A stretch of 64,000 nt of DNA from Euborellia annulipes (taxonomy: Eukaryota; Arthropoda; Insecta; Dermaptera; Anisolabididae), in assembly GCA_023213315.1 (NCBI GenBank), contig JAKCPI010031743.1, positions 47,303-111,302 on the forward strand, given 5' to 3'. The notes below the pieces were generated by a model. That model had not been told where the DNA came from. It was given only the letters and a program-made list of their open reading frames with translations, and did not search any database. This document shows, piece by piece, positions 34,853 to 47,156 of this stretch. A program made the position numbers and the translations under genes. How positions within the stretch are numbered: the first letter of the stretch is position 1; every line of letters begins with the position of its first letter.

Positions 34853-35111
34853 CAGTGGCGGATCCAGAGGTGTTTCTCGGGAGAGGAGGGTAATCTGGTG
34901 TGACTGGTCGCACAGCACACAATTTTTTCTTAATTTCGGTATTTTAAAGGCGCATTCTGTACTTGTTTGCCAGAATATAAATACGAATCAAATTTTTAAG
35001 TATTAATTTTTAAAATTTTACATTAAAAATACATTTTTTTTGAAAAAAAGTATTTTTTCAAATCTCGGGGAGGGGGGTAATTACCCCCTACCCCCCCCCT
35101 GTATCCGCCTG
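34853..35111. mobile_element. hAT-type non-autonomous element
   Basis: cagtggcggatccag at the left, ctgtatccgcctg at the right; flanks ccttaaag and ctttaaag match in 7 of 8 positions. The interior carries the tctggtgtgac repeat. A related copy in reverse lies at about 37640-37780. Confidence 0.75.
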
Positions 35112-35186
35112 CTTTAAAGTCTATTCTTTTTTAGCTAAATTTTCTGCTGGCCTAATTTAAGACTTTTCTCTCAAAAAAAAAAAATT

Positions 35187-35574
35187 GTGTGGTTTTATGA
35201 AAGCACGATGCAAGTGAAACTTTTTTTTCGGATCGTAGGCGTTTAACTGAAAATTATTCAATTAAGGGTATTAAAATCGCGTTTTTAATCTTAACTTAAT
35301 AATTAGAAAATAGGAAATCAATAGACGCATGTTAAAAACTGAGAACAATATTTATTTAGTATTTGCAATCATTTTAAATTATTTTAAAAATTATATTTTA
35401 TCAATCTAAAAAATTGAATAATTAAATCTCACAATTATTTTTTTATAATTCGTCATATATATTAAATTTCCAAATTTCCTATTTTTGTCGTCACGGCTTG
35501 TGACGTCATGACTTGTAGCGTCATGCTGATAGAGGAACGAAAAAATTTGAGGCGATCAAATAAAAGTTCCACTT
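35187..35574 (+). mobile_element. Family A MITE, copy 2
   Basis: Same layout as copy 1 with a few deletions, including loss of part of the TGACGTCA cluster near 35490-35525. Confidence 0.8.
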
Positions 35575-35643
35575 AATTGGACTATTAAATTCATTCTCTT
35601 ATGACTAAACCGGTGAGGGTTCATTATTTAAATCCACATTAGT

Positions 35644-35686
35644 CCTGACGAAGGGAGGCGTTGAGTCCCCCGAAACGTCGACTGTA
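35644..35686 (+). ncRNA. Best hammerhead-like motif in the window
   Basis: CTGACGA (35645-35651), A, GGG..CCC stem II, GAAACGTC. The bases before the box (tagtc) pair with those after GTC (gactg) as a five-pair stem I including one G-T. All hammerhead core residues are present; the one deviation is the extra A after CTGACGA. Activity is untested. Confidence 0.45.
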
Positions 35687-35826
35687 TAGTGGTAATAAAA
35701 TTTGGCCTGAAAATACCTCCAGCATTTTCATCTATCTACCCCAGGCTTTCCCAATCATCATTTATATATAGAAATAATAATTATATTCAAAAGTAGAGGC
35801 AAAATGTTAATATTAAAATACAACTA

Positions 35827-36600
35827 TTGCAACAACAAACAAAAAATAAATTCAAATGTAAATGTATTCTATTTTTTTTTTTTATATATATAGAAATACG
35901 TATATATAAAATTTTGTTTAGCACCAGAGAGAAACATGATCAGTGGTTGACTGCACGACGAGAGAGAATAGTTGTTGTTGTTGTTGTTGTTGTTATTCAC
36001 TACTTATATATGTGCGAATGAAACATTTTCCAATGAGTTCAATTACAACCAACTGAGTGGTTCAATTTGAATAATGACTCTGTCCGTCTGTCTGTCTGTC
36101 TATCAATTCTATTGCAATTGACTAAATCACAGACAAAAAAAAAAAAAATTAATTAAAATCAATTCGTTAATTCAATTCAATGGTGGAGGGGGGTAAAAAA
36201 AAATTCGCTTTTGGAATTTAATTAAAATTTCATTTTTTTAACAAAAAATTTGACTTTAATAGGGAAAACAATTTTTTTTTTTATTGAATAAATCCCCAAA
36301 GGATTGTTATGTAATTTGATTGAGAAATGGAAATTATTACCATAATTAAGTATCAATAGATTTGGTCCTGGAGATGCTAAATGCACTAAAAAGTAAAATA
36401 TTTATATAAAAGAGGCAGCGCATCTCACCTCGGGTGGGCCGCTCAGCTAGTTACACCTCGCTCACTCAAGTTATTGTCTAATTTATACAGAATAAATCTC
36501 ATTTCTCCTTTTTAATAATTTAAAAGAGAATTAAATTTTATTTTATTTATAATTTTTTTATTTCTAAATACGTCACGCCCCCGGTCACAGGGTTAGTCAC
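35827..36600. other. Simple-repeat-rich non-coding stretch
   Basis: (TTG)n at 35970-35994, a GTCT-type run at 36082-36100, and poly-A/T. Near 36420 a cctcgggtgggccgctcagc block resembles the retroposon start seen at 8738. No gene. Confidence 0.5.
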
Positions 36601-37030
36601 GTACAAACAAACGCCCCTACAAATATTATTATGTCCAACATAGACTACCCCCCCCCCGAAACAGAAACTTGTTTTAAACTTTTTCTTAAAATTTCTTATC
36701 ATTTTACCTTTTTTTTATCTTTCCTTTTTTTAGTACTTTTCCCCGTGGATATTTGATCGTGTTTATTTAATCACTTTACCCTCTGGAAAATCATTTGGCC
36801 TTTTTTGGTATGCAAGTCTTATACCATTTTTTCAAACTCAAAAAATTTAATAAATTCAACTTTGAACTCTTATGACACGTTTAGAGAAACCCCCGGGTCC
36901 CCCATGTCACAATTAGTCCCGTTTTGGCCAGACCCTCCCCCTAACGCGTTACGTAATATATGGACGACCCCTAGCCTTAAACCTTAACCTCGTTAAACTC
37001 TCTACCAGGTATACTATTTCAAAAAAAAAA
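36600..37030. repeat. C-run repeat fragment with GTTACGTAAT
   Basis: Contains taacgcgttacgtaatatat and ggacgacccc after C-runs. Such combinations are common in arthropod MITEs; ends not defined. Confidence 0.35.
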
Positions 37031-37130
37031 GCCCATAAAAATCCGTTAAGTAGTTTTGAAATAAATACGTTATAAAAAGAAAAAAAGATAAAATTAAATC
37101 TCACAAGTAGAATTCTATAATTAATCATAT
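37031..37130 (-). repeat. High-copy module, complete copy
   Basis: gcccataaaaatccgttaag, then gcgttataaa-like spacer (tacgttataaa), then aaatctcacaag and ctataattaatc, all in the usual order. Confidence 0.75.
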
Positions 37131-38039
37131 AAAATATTAATTAATTAATATTTTTGTCATATAAACGATAGTTCCGGGTTGACCGAGCCTGAGCTCGGTT
37201 TTTTTTTTTTTTTTGAAAAAATTTGAAAAAAAACTCAAAAAGTAAAGTACTAGTAAAGACGAGATCGAACGGAATTTGTTTTGAATACCGGAAATAGTGA
37301 ATATTTAAAATTTTAAAGAAATCTTTAAATAGAATTTCGAGAAAATTGTAAAAAAAAAATAAAAATAGTACTACAGTAAAGTACTAGTACTCGAGGCTTC
37401 CCAAAGAGGAAATCTAGCGCAATTTGATTTCTATATACAGAAAAATAGGAAATATTTAAAATGAAAAAAAAATCGTCAGAGCCGTTTTCGAGAACTGATG
37501 TGCTTACAAACAAACATTACATTGCTCGTTTAATAGTATATAGATAAGATATAATAAAATTATTGAATATTTAATAGTTGTAATGTGATTATTTTATAAA
37601 TTAATAAACAATAAAAACTTGTTGCCATCAGTCCCCTGGTGAGGCGCCTATCATGGCAAACAAGTACAGAATCCGCCTTTAAATTACCGAAATTAAGAAA
37701 AAATTGTGTGATGTGCGACGAGTCACACCAGATTACCTCCCTCCCCCCCCCCCCGAGAAACACCTCTGATCCGCCCTTGTTCCCATATTTATGACAAATT
37801 TGAATATTTACTGGTAATTTCTCATTTTAAATTTCTATAAACAATATTTATTTATACAATTTTATAACTAATTTTTATATATTTTTATTTGGGAGATTTA
37901 ATTTAATATCAATTAATATTAGAGATAGATGGTCCATTGCTTTCAAATAGGAAAATTTTTTCCCTATAGTTTAAATTATCATATTTAATTCTAACTTTAT
38001 AAATTTAAATACCAAAAATATGAATTTAAATTTTAATAT

Positions 38040-38130
38040 AAATATAATTATAGAATTCTAAATGTGAGATTTAATTTCAACTTTTTTATCTCAGAAACTA
38101 CTCGACGAATTTTTATGGGTTTTTTTTTTT
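38040..38130 (+). repeat. High-copy module, complete copy, opposite orientation
   Basis: attatagaattctaaatgtg, agatttaat, then gaaactactcgacgaatttt and a poly-T run. Confidence 0.75.
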
Positions 38131-38289
38131 AGTATAGAGAATTTTACTTGGCCTTTGGTGGTGGTGGGGGGGGTGGGTGTCTAAAAACAAATCTTTTAAA
38201 TAATCAAGATGAATTGAAGACATGATTTGAAAAAATTTTGCCTATTTGTTATGTCCAAAAAAAAAAACTCTAATTTCTACAAAATGATC

Positions 38290-38725
38290 AGAAATGTTTT
38301 GTTGTTGTTGTTGTTGTTGTTTTAACAGCGCGTCATCACATCATGGATTTTCTATATTAACTCTCTCTCTCTCTCTCTCTCTTTCTCTGTTGTACAATAC
38401 ATAACCATATTTAGCTTCTTTTTTTTTTTTTTTTGTTAAGCGGTCGTCAGCCGAATAAAAGTCATATTTCCTGAACAAGAAAAAGAGGGAGAGCTTAATC
38501 AAATCATCTCTCTCTCTCTCTCTCTCTGTTCTTTTTTTTTCGCAGACAATTATCTTTAAAATAAAGTTGTTCTTATTGCTAGAAGAAAATGAAATAACTC
38601 TCCGCTTTACTTTTAAGCTTTTTTTTTTTTCTTGTGGCTGATATGTGTATTCTTTTTTTTTTTTTTGAGGGGAAAACTCACAAAAATTCAATTTCATTTC
38701 TAAAAGGACAATGATGATGATGATG
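38290..38725. repeat. CT and TTG microsatellites
   Basis: (TTG)n at 38301-38322, (CT)n at 38361-38384 and 38510-38528, (GAT)n at 38711-38727 and several poly-T runs. Long reverse frames here are repeat artefacts. Confidence 0.8.
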
Positions 38726-39236
38726 ATAAATGGAAAATTTGATTTACGAAATAAAATGTGATGTGGTCTTAAAAAAAAAGAAAAAAACTTTGTCTTAAAA
38801 ATTAACTATTATTCTCTAGAGATTATTATATACACATGTATTATTATTATTATTATAAGTAATAGAAAAAAAAAGAAATTTTGTTGACCTTTCGAGTAAT
38901 CATCTTCAGGAGATATATTTGACACTTGTCGTTAATTTAGATTCCAATTCCATGAAGACGAAACGAAATGTCTCTAATCTATTTACTTTGATATCCATCG
39001 CTACTTCTTAGCCATTTGAATGATATCTGTATATATATAAATGCGTCGATTCGTCTGTCTCTCACAGAGAATAAATGAAAGGACGTTATGAAAAATATTC
39101 ATGTTCTTAAAATCCCCAAATGGGGAGGTTTTTTTATATTATATTTTAATAATCAGAAATTAATAATCTTTATCAAGTTTTATAAAGATCTCACTTGATG
39201 AAAGTACGAAACGTTGTCCAATTAAAGTGCTTCAGG

Positions 39237-39480
39237 CATAGGCGTAGCCAGGGGGGTTTTGGGGGTTCAAACCCCCCCCCCCCCATGGAACCCAAGCCAT
39301 GACTAAATATTTAATACAAATTATATTTCACATAGGGTAAGAGAAAGTAAAATATAATAATTTACTCTAGCTAAAAAAACAAACCAAAATGATTTATAAA
39401 TATCCCTAAAATAATCTTAAATTTTTGAAAAAAAATTTCTTGATCCCCCCCCCCATTAAAAATTTCTGGCTACGCCAATG
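39237..39480. mobile_element. hAT-type non-autonomous element
   Basis: cataggcgtagccagg and its inverse ctggctacgccaatg, flanked by perfect 8-bp GCTTCAGG (39229-39236 and 39481-39488). The interior has long G and C runs. Confidence 0.88.
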
Positions 39481-39532
39481 GCTTCAGGAGGTTCGCATGT
39501 TTTTGCCAAGAGATGGCGTTAAGGGTCTTGAG

Positions 39533-39930
39533 CAGTGGTTCCCAACCGGTGTGCCGCGGCACCCAAGGGCGCCGGGAGAATGTCAAAGGGGTGCCGCGAG
39601 ATATTCAAGTAAAAAAAAGAGTCTGAAAAATTAACGGAGAAAATCAAGAAGCTTTAAAAAAAAAAAATTTTTTCGAGAGGCGGCAAAAATTTCGTTCCCC
39701 TAAAAAAAAAGGCCAAACGATAAACACCCAAGCAAAAAAAATTTTTGAGGATGGCGGAAAAATTCCTCTTCTAAAAAAAGATAAAATGATTTTCACGGAA
39801 GCGAAAAAATTCAGGGAGGGGAAAAAATTTTCTGGAGGGGAAAAAAAAAGGAAGGGTGCCCATGATGTGTAATGTTATTCCCAACCCACCTTTGGGGGTG
39901 CCGTGGACTTCAAAAGGTTGGGAAACACTG
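39533..39930. mobile_element. hAT-type non-autonomous element
   Basis: cagtggttcccaacc and ggttgggaaacactg (one mismatch) with perfect 8-bp GTCTTGAG on both sides (39525-39532 and 39931-39938). The CAGTGGTTCCCAACC terminus is a classic hAT MITE end. It lies 44 bp after the preceding element's target repeat. Confidence 0.92.
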
Positions 39931-39954
39931 GTCTTGAGGATTGAGCCATAGACA

Positions 39955-40440
39955 CAACTCTCACCAACAGATGGCAGGATGGTAGCTATATTCAGGGCTA
40001 TATTTAATCTCATGCATTTAGTTGATGTTTTAATAAAGAATAGTTTATAAATATTATTAAATAACAGCATATAAATATAGGCTTATAATTGATCTGATAA
40101 TGCCGGCTGTTAGACTAGCCTGCCATCTTTTGCAAAAATGCCGAACTATTTAGTCGTTTTTCTTTAAATACCTAAATTTTTTATTTTGTCACCAATTTAT
40201 TTAATTATTATAGGTTGGATATTAATGATTTTTACATTTTTAGATTTAAAAAAAAATTACGATTATAATAGATTCATTATTTTTTAATTAATAATAGTCT
40301 AATTTTAAAAAAAGCTTTCTATTAAGTAAAATGCTCACGAATTTAATTCATTTTAAAATAAACTGTAAACAAAAATACTTTAAAATACCTGAGTATTCTC
40401 GGGCCAAAGATTCAATGTGGCCTCCTGAAGTTCCATAAAA
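39955..40440 (+). repeat. Dispersed repeat family C, diverged copy
   Basis: Matches 51345-51750 (gatggcaggatggtagcta, gttagactagcctgccatc) and continues to gattcaatgtggcctcctg, shared with 48420-48455. Confidence 0.7.
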
Positions 40441-41340
40441 TTATTGATTTGTATTAAGCATCACTCTGAAGAAACGTTTTTTTTTTTTATTTATTTATTT
40501 CCATCATGTCTATCTGAGCTTAACGAGGTCACTAATATTTTAGAATAAACCCCTTTTAATGGCTAAATTGTGGACAATAAAAAATAGAGAACTATAAACT
40601 AATTAAAAGTCGTTCAAAGGGTACGCTTTTTATGACTCTCTGGAATTATTGACTCTGCAGAGAGGGAAGAGAAAGAATCGAGGGCATGCATCGCGCTATT
40701 CTGTCTACTTCAATTTGGGGGGGGGGGGGGGGACTTTCGTTGTTTCAATCTTATTCAATAAGCAATGATCTAATCTTTCCTCTAAAAGCTTTTATTTTCC
40801 GTGATAAACGGTAAAAATCTGACTTCTCAAATTATTGGCAATTCTACGATTTTATTTATTGTGACAATGATATAAATAAATAGATACGCTTATTAATAAG
40901 AAAGTTTGTGAATACATTCAAAAAAAGCCCCATTAAAATCCTTCAACTAGTTTCTAAGTAAATGAAAGATTTAATTAAATCTCACAATTTTTATTATCCT
41001 AGAAATTCGATCTAATTAATATATAAATAACAACAATGTGAAAAATTAAATTTTAATAATTATTTCTCTAATTATATAAATAATTAATTAAAGAAAAATA
41101 AGTATTTGTGTGAGATTTAATTATTTTAATTTTAATTTCTTTTGAGACACATTTAATCTGAAACTAGTTGACGGATTTTTATGGGCATTTGTCAAAATTT
41201 GGAGGGGGGCATTTTGTTTATAAGCAGAGTTATGTAGCAAATCAAAAACAATGAGACAAAAAGAAAACGGAACCAAATCAAAGACAAAAATCATAATCAA
41301 AATTTCTGTGGATTTACTTTTGCTGTATAATAAGTGCAAG
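40441..41340. other. AT-rich non-coding stretch
   Basis: Poly-G run at 40718-40732, module cores near 40925-41000 and 41135-41190; no gene. Confidence 0.5.
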
Positions 41341-41382
41341 GAATAAATAATTTATTAGGCCTACGACTAATTGCAATATACC

Positions 41383-41414
41383 GTTTCGGTCAACAGAAAC
41401 TGACCATCATCATG
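41383..41414 (-). ncRNA. Hammerhead-like motif
   Basis: On the minus strand ATGATGA, T, GGTCA, loop, TGACC, GAAACGG. The first C and T of the box are changed, but stem II is a clean 5 bp. Confidence 0.3.
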
Positions 41415-41434
41415 CGTAATGCTTTTATTTTTTA

Positions 41435-41844
41435 AAGTGAAACTTTTATTTGATCCTCTTAAAATTTTTCGCTCTTCTATCAGCATGTCGTGTGACGTCA
41501 AGGGCCAATACGCTACAAGCCATGACGTCACAAGCCGTGACGACAAAAATAGGAAAGTTGAAATTTTATATATATGACGAATTATAAAAAAATAATTGTG
41601 AGATTTAATTATTCAATTTTTAAATTGATAAAATATAATTTTTAAAATAATTCAAATCTTCAATTACTAAATAAATATTGTTCTCAGTTTTTAACATGCC
41701 TCTATTGATTTCCCATTTTCCAATTATTAAGTTAAGATTAAAAACGCGATTTTAATACTCTTAATTGAATAATTTTCTGAAAATTAAACGCCTATGATCC
41801 GAAAAAAAAGTTTCACTTGCATCGTGGTTTCATAAAATCCACAC
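41435..41844 (-). mobile_element. Family A MITE, copy 3
   Basis: Reverse orientation of copy 1, including the CRE-like cluster (41490-41545) and the terminal small hairpin (about 41820-41844). Confidence 0.8.
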
Positions 41845-42052
41845 AATGATTTTTTTTTTTTTAATTTTCTAAAGTAAATTTGGGGAGTTGAAACTAAAGG
41901 GGGAACCTCAAAATTTTAGGACTTTTTTCAGTTTTTACTTTGTTTTATATCTCATAAACTAAGCAAATTTTGTGTACCATAGTACAATACAAAGTTGTAG
42001 AGCATTTAATTTCTATACTTTATTAAAATAATTTCCTCTTCTTTATTATTAT

Positions 42053-42275
42053 CAGTGGCGTCATTTGGGGGGGGGGGGGCAGGGGGCGTTTTTATAAAAT
42101 TTTATATTATTCTAAATAAAATACTTCAAAATATATCTACGAGTATACAAACTGTACAAAATTAAACAATTAATTAAATTAAATATGTTTTGGCCAAATT
42201 TGAGTACCTATTTGTAAGAAAATTTTAAGAAAAAAAAAATCCCCCCCCCAAGAAAAAGTTGAAATGACGCCACTG
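42053..42275. mobile_element. hAT-type non-autonomous element
   Basis: cagtggcgtcattt and aaatgacgccactg are perfect inverses; flanks ATTATTAT (42045-42052 and 42276-42283) match fully. Long G run near the left end, C run near the right. Confidence 0.9.
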
Positions 42276-42539
42276 ATTATTATATGCAGAGAATATAATA
42301 TTTTTAATAGCAAAAAAAACTTCTCGAACACTTAGTACATTATAAGTAAGCCCTTTTTAGAAAAGGTCAATATAATTTAATGGCAAAGTCCAATAATATC
42401 AAAATTAGATTAAGCAAAGTTTGAACAAGAAAGGGCAGGGCAATCCACCACTGCCCCTTTTAACGGACATACAGAGAGTCAGAGAGACACTATTTCTTAC
42501 TTTCAAAAGGGGTTTTAGAATCAATGTGACAGAAGCAAA

Positions 42540-42800
42540 GGGTGGAGGGGGGGGGGAGTAGTCAAGTAGCCAGCCAGCCAGCCAGCCATATTGCTGATGT
42601 CTTCGATACTGTTCACTTTCCAACTCATGATTAATTAAATTAACCCACCCACCCCCACCCATTTAAAGTTTGTCTCTCAGAGTCAAATTTATGGGAACCC
42701 CCCTCCCTCTGCCTCGACCTCTCTTGACATCTAAGAGGTCAAACTGTGAACTAAAGAAGAAAGGACACACACACACACACACACACACAAGATTTCTTCT
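42540..42800. repeat. Simple repeats: G run, CCAG, CCCA and CA tracts
   Basis: gggggggggg, cagccagccagccagcc (42571), cacccacccccaccc (42644) and (AC)n (42763-42789). No gene. Confidence 0.8.
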
Positions 42801-42814
42801 ATTAAAATGATACA

Positions 42815-42890
42815 AAATTTGGTGTGAGTGGTTGCAACTTTCTTTTGAAAGTTGTGTTCTGTGTTTGTCACACCCGATTTTTGGTGTCGA
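42815..42890. repeat. Hairpin repeat (TGGTGTGA family), second copy
   Basis: ttggtgtgagtgg..aactttc and gaaagttgt..gtcacacccga form arms as at 12003-12090, followed by the same gtgtcgac.tatatt sequence. Confidence 0.65.
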
Positions 42891-43459
42891 CCTATATTCA
42901 GAGGAGCTTCATTCACCTTGAAGCGACTCTACTTTTCGAAATAGAATACTGTATATTCAAATTAAATAGAACATTTTAACTCTGCAATGCCATTTCTAAA
43001 TTTTGGTGCCCATCAAAATCGGTCAAGTAGTTTCAGATTAAATGTGTTTCAAAAATATATTAAATATTATTTATTATTCTTTAATTAATTAAGTATAAAT
43101 TCATATGTAAATTATTGAATTTAATTTTTCACATTTTTGTCTTTTATTTCAATATATTAATTAGATCAAGAACATTATGGAATAAAAATTGTGAGATTAA
43201 ATTAATAATTAATTAATTAAAGAATAATAAATAATTGTGTGAGATTTAATTATTATTAATTTTTATTTATTTTAAAACAAATTTAATTTGAAACTACTTG
43301 ACTGATTTTCATGGGCTGAAGATAATAGATATGAAATAAAGAAGAGAATCGAAGTCCAATGTGAATGAAGCTCTTCTGACATGGATTTAAAATTAACTTT
43401 CTTAATAATAAGCGTATCTTTTTATTTTTATCATATTTATTATAATGAAAAATTCATAT

Positions 43460-43930
43460 TTTCCAGCAGAATATTAGAATTCAAGGTGTAAAATTTATAA
43501 ACATGTGAAAACATTTATATTTTTCTATCATGCTTCTCTTTCCTATGATGTATAAGAGTAAAGTGGTCTTCAAAAGATTTCAAGGGCGAAATGAGAATAT
43601 ACATTTTAAAGAGCATCTAAAAAATAATTGATTTATGAATTTTAATCAAAAATCGTTAGAGAAAATTTTGAAGAAATCAGAAAAAAGTACATCAGTAAAG
43701 TACTAGTACGCTTGCGGTGATTTTGTTTAAAACCTCGCTGTTGCGTACCAGGGGAGTGGCTAACTTAAATATAAAATTTCAACCTCCTAGCTCTTTTTGT
43801 TCTTGAGATATTTTGAACACAAACACACCCAGTCAGATCGGACTTTTTTTTGGACTCAGTGGGGCATCAAAACGTGTATTTCCATCAAAGAATTTTTCTT
43901 TCTCTCTCAATATATAAAACGTAAAAAGAA
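43460..43930 (+). repeat. Dispersed repeat family D, second copy
   Basis: Co-linear with 12110-12640, including agtaaagtactagtac (43695-43710) and the atcaaaacgtg tail. Confidence 0.75.
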
Positions 43931-43939
43931 AAATTAACG

Positions 43940-43975
43940 TTTCGAAAAAAAAATATCTTCTTCAGGAATTTATAT
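43940..43975 (-). ncRNA. Hammerhead-like motif
   Basis: Minus strand CTGAAGA, A, then an A/T-only stem II region, CGAAACGTT. It immediately follows the family D copy. Confidence 0.25.
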
Positions 43976-44469
43976 GCGCGAAAAAAAAAAAATTTCGAAT
44001 TCAATCTTTGTAATGGACAAATAGCCCGGCAGGCAGACAATTTTTTTTTTTTTTAATTGAGAATTTCATCCCCTTTCTAAATGAAATATCAACCATTTTT
44101 CTATCTCTCTTTTTTTTTTTTATTAACGAGACATAATTCATTCACTCACTTGTTCATTAATCATAAAATAAAAAGAGAGCAGATAGAGATACACTCTCTG
44201 TAGTTTTTATTTAAATAAAAATTAAAATTACTCCTATGGCTATGAATTTAAAATCATAATCATAAATTAAAAGACAGAGAGAGAGAGGAGAATAAAAGTT
44301 ATTATTACGTTTTATTAATTAATTTTAAAGTCAATTCGAAGTAAGTCAAGTTTCGGTCACGGGAAGGGAAAGAAATAATAAATAAGCAATAAATTTAATA
44401 AGAATTGTGTTTTACTTGCATGATTAATAAAAAGAGATTTAAAGTTTTTAAGGGTACTGCAAAAAAACT

Positions 44470-44510
44470 GAAAAAATACATTAGTAAAGTACTAGTACCC
44501 TTTGGTCTGA
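44470..44510. repeat. AGTACTAGTACT-family core
   Basis: aaaaatacattagtaaag then tactagtaccctttgg, the same core as in the 61.55-62.3 kb array. Confidence 0.6.
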
Positions 44511-44562
44511 TGTGATTGAAATTTCTTGAAATACTTGCGACTTAGGTACTTGGCTTAAGTAT

Positions 44563-44925
44563 AAAATTTGAGTATCGAGAGTTTTTTCGTTTTTGAGTAA
44601 TTCCCATTAACCCACATTTTTTGATTTTCACTTGAAATCAATTTAATTTATTGTGAAAAAATCTTAAATTTCAAGAAGATCGATTCCAGTTAAAATATCA
44701 AAACATAATGTTTATGTAAATTTCTCTGAAAGAGATTTTATTGCTTTTTAATGTCTGTTTTATTGCTTTTCTTGAAATTGCCATTAAAAGGAGGCGATTC
44801 CCTTTAGCTTGAATTTGACGTCATTTTCACTATCATTTGAATGAATTTCAACTGAAATATCAAAAAATGGGGATTAAATTAAATAACTCAATAAGGAAAG
44901 AACTCTCGATACCCAAATTTGATAA
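44563..44925. repeat. Foldback element
   Basis: Arms near 44563-44640 and 44845-44925 are imperfect inverses (aaatttgagtatcgagagtt, tttttgattttca). Just outside the right arm a cccgaagaagggtgcaaatt/tgcaacc hairpin recalls the hammerhead-like motif. Confidence 0.6.
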
Positions 44926-45464
44926 GTATTCATGTCCCGAAGAAGGGTGCAAATTTGCAACCGAATCTTCCTAGACTTTTCTTTTAAAATATTATTTCAC
45001 AGTCCTAATGTTTGACTTCAATTCAGCACGTCTTTTAAATAAACTATTTATTTATTTATCCCTAAGATCATGGCCAGTAATAAAAAAAGAAAATTCCAAG
45101 TATCATTTCCAAGCCAAATGAATGATAATTAGAGAGACAATTTTGTTGATTTATTCCATTGAAGAGGGACTCTTTCCTTGGGTGGTCTCCCCCTTTCTCT
45201 CTCTCTCTACTCTTTGCTTTTCATTAAAATTAAATATCCAGACAATTTCCATCCTTAATTGAGTTTAATAGTGAAATATTCAATTGAAATTGGCACTCTC
45301 TCTGCTGGTCAAGAGAGACGAAAAAAAAATTGCAATTTTTTTCATTTTATAAACAATTTACTAATTAATAATTTGCGAGATTTAAATTAAAACACATTTA
45401 ATTTATTTAATAAAATAATTAATTAATTGAATCATATAAAATTAGGAATTTTTTTAGTTTTTTC

Positions 45465-45760
45465 GCAATATCTCTTTAACAATGAGGACAAACATAAAAA
45501 TAGTTATTAACATTTTTTTAGATTAGAAAATTTGCTACAAATTTATTATGAAAGATTTTTTTCTTTAATTAATAATTGACGAGATAAAGGGTCCTAATTA
45601 GAAAATAAATTGAAAACAAAAATTCCCCAGCCTGTAGGTTGGCTAACTATTGATTTTAGAAAAAAAATCTTAAATTACAAAGTTGTAGAGAATTTTCTAA
45701 TCTACAAACATGATATTAACTATTTTTTTGATTGTCCTCATTGTTAAAGAGATATTACAG
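45465..45760. repeat. Foldback element
   Basis: Arms 45465-45545 and 45678-45760 share gcaatatctctttaacaatg, tagttattaac-like and gattagaaaatt blocks in inverse order; about 130-bp spacer. Confidence 0.75.
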
Positions 45761-45899
45761 AAAAACTGTAAATATTCTTCAATTAAAAAAATTCAATTTT
45801 TTTTAAATGAGATTTTATTCAATTTTAAAAAATAAATTTAAATCTCGCAAGCTATTTTTTATTAAAGTGTCTATAAATAAAAAATTGCATTTAAAAAAA

Positions 45900-47150
45900 A
45901 TCAATTCTTAATATGGTTCAAATTGATTTGGATATCTTGTTCTTTACAATTTTATTAACGAATTTTAAGATCATGATAAATAAAAAAAAATATTTTTAAT
46001 ATTTTATTTCAAGATTTTTAATTATTCATTTATTAATAGGTATTTCAATTATTAATTATTTATTTCATTCTTGCATCTATTATTTGCTTTAATTGGCTTT
46101 GATTTTTGAGCTAATTAGCCGATGCTCAAAGTGCAGCAGCCCCAAAAAATCCTTCAAATTTGTATACAAGTGTTACATATCATTTTACTCGGGAGAACCT
46201 CTAGATTCAGAATATATACTAAATATTTGAAAAAGAAAAAGAAAATTTTATTCACTCGCCAATGGTTATAAAAAAGTTCAAATAACTTTTTGAAATATAT
46301 TATAGTTAAGAAATTTGTGGTTTGTTAAAAGAAGTTTTTGAAGTCATTGAACTTTGGAAAACTATGCGGTTTAACCACATCGTTAATTTTTATTTTTAAA
46401 TAATAATTATAATTTGAATTTCTCATTTATTCTATTTTAAAATTAAAATTTAAAAAAAAAAAATAAAATAAAATAATATTCAATATATATCTTTAATTAT
46501 AGAAAAATAATTATGAGATTTTATTATTATTTTAATTTTAAATTCTCTGAAACTATTTGATGTTTTTCCGTTCGAAAATGACCTTGAAAAATTGGCATAA
46601 TAAATAAATATTTACAAGAAAATATTCTAAATGAATTATAATTTAAAAACACACACACAATAATAATATTCTTTGCACACAGTTGTGAATAAAAAGGGAG
46701 TGGAGGTGGACGGGGGGGGGGGAGGAATTTACATAATAAAGAATTCCTCTTCCTGGCATGATGTTTGTTATAAAAATACCCCCCCTCCCACCCCCGCCCT
46801 CACCTCCCCCTCTCTGACCAATGCGACGACTCTGTCGGCATCTTAATAAGAAGAAAAAAAATAAAATTAATCTCCTTCAAAGTATTGGAAAGATTTATCA
46901 AAATCCCTCTCTCTCTCTTCGATGTTTAGTACGTGTGGAAAGCAAAAAAAAAAAAAAGCGGTTGGGCAAGTGAATACACAAACAAACAAAAATCTGATGG
47001 TGTCACACACTCCCTCTATAATTCAAAAATGGCTTATTTTTTGGAGAAATTTATAAAATTTAGAATTTTATTTAGAAAAAAGACAAAAATTTGCATGAGT
47101 ATTGCATACGTTTCAGTGTTTTTATCTATCTTCAATAATCTAAATAAAAT
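45900..47150. other. AT-rich non-coding stretch with G/C runs
   Basis: No gene. Module half at 46470-46550, G and C runs at 46710-46815, CT run at 46900. Confidence 0.5.
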
Positions 47151-47156
47151 CTACAA

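Noticed and set aside
34492..34920. 142-residue reverse frame
   Set aside because: Spans two hAT-type elements and their junction; no domain or splice signals.
36930..36975. GTTACGTAAT with GGACGACCCC as a named MITE family
   Set aside because: The combination looks familiar, but ends and target duplication are not visible, so I kept only a generic repeat call.
37640..37785. Complete hAT element in reverse orientation
   Set aside because: The interior and the cgcccttg end match the 34853 element, but no second terminus or 8-bp duplication could be found.
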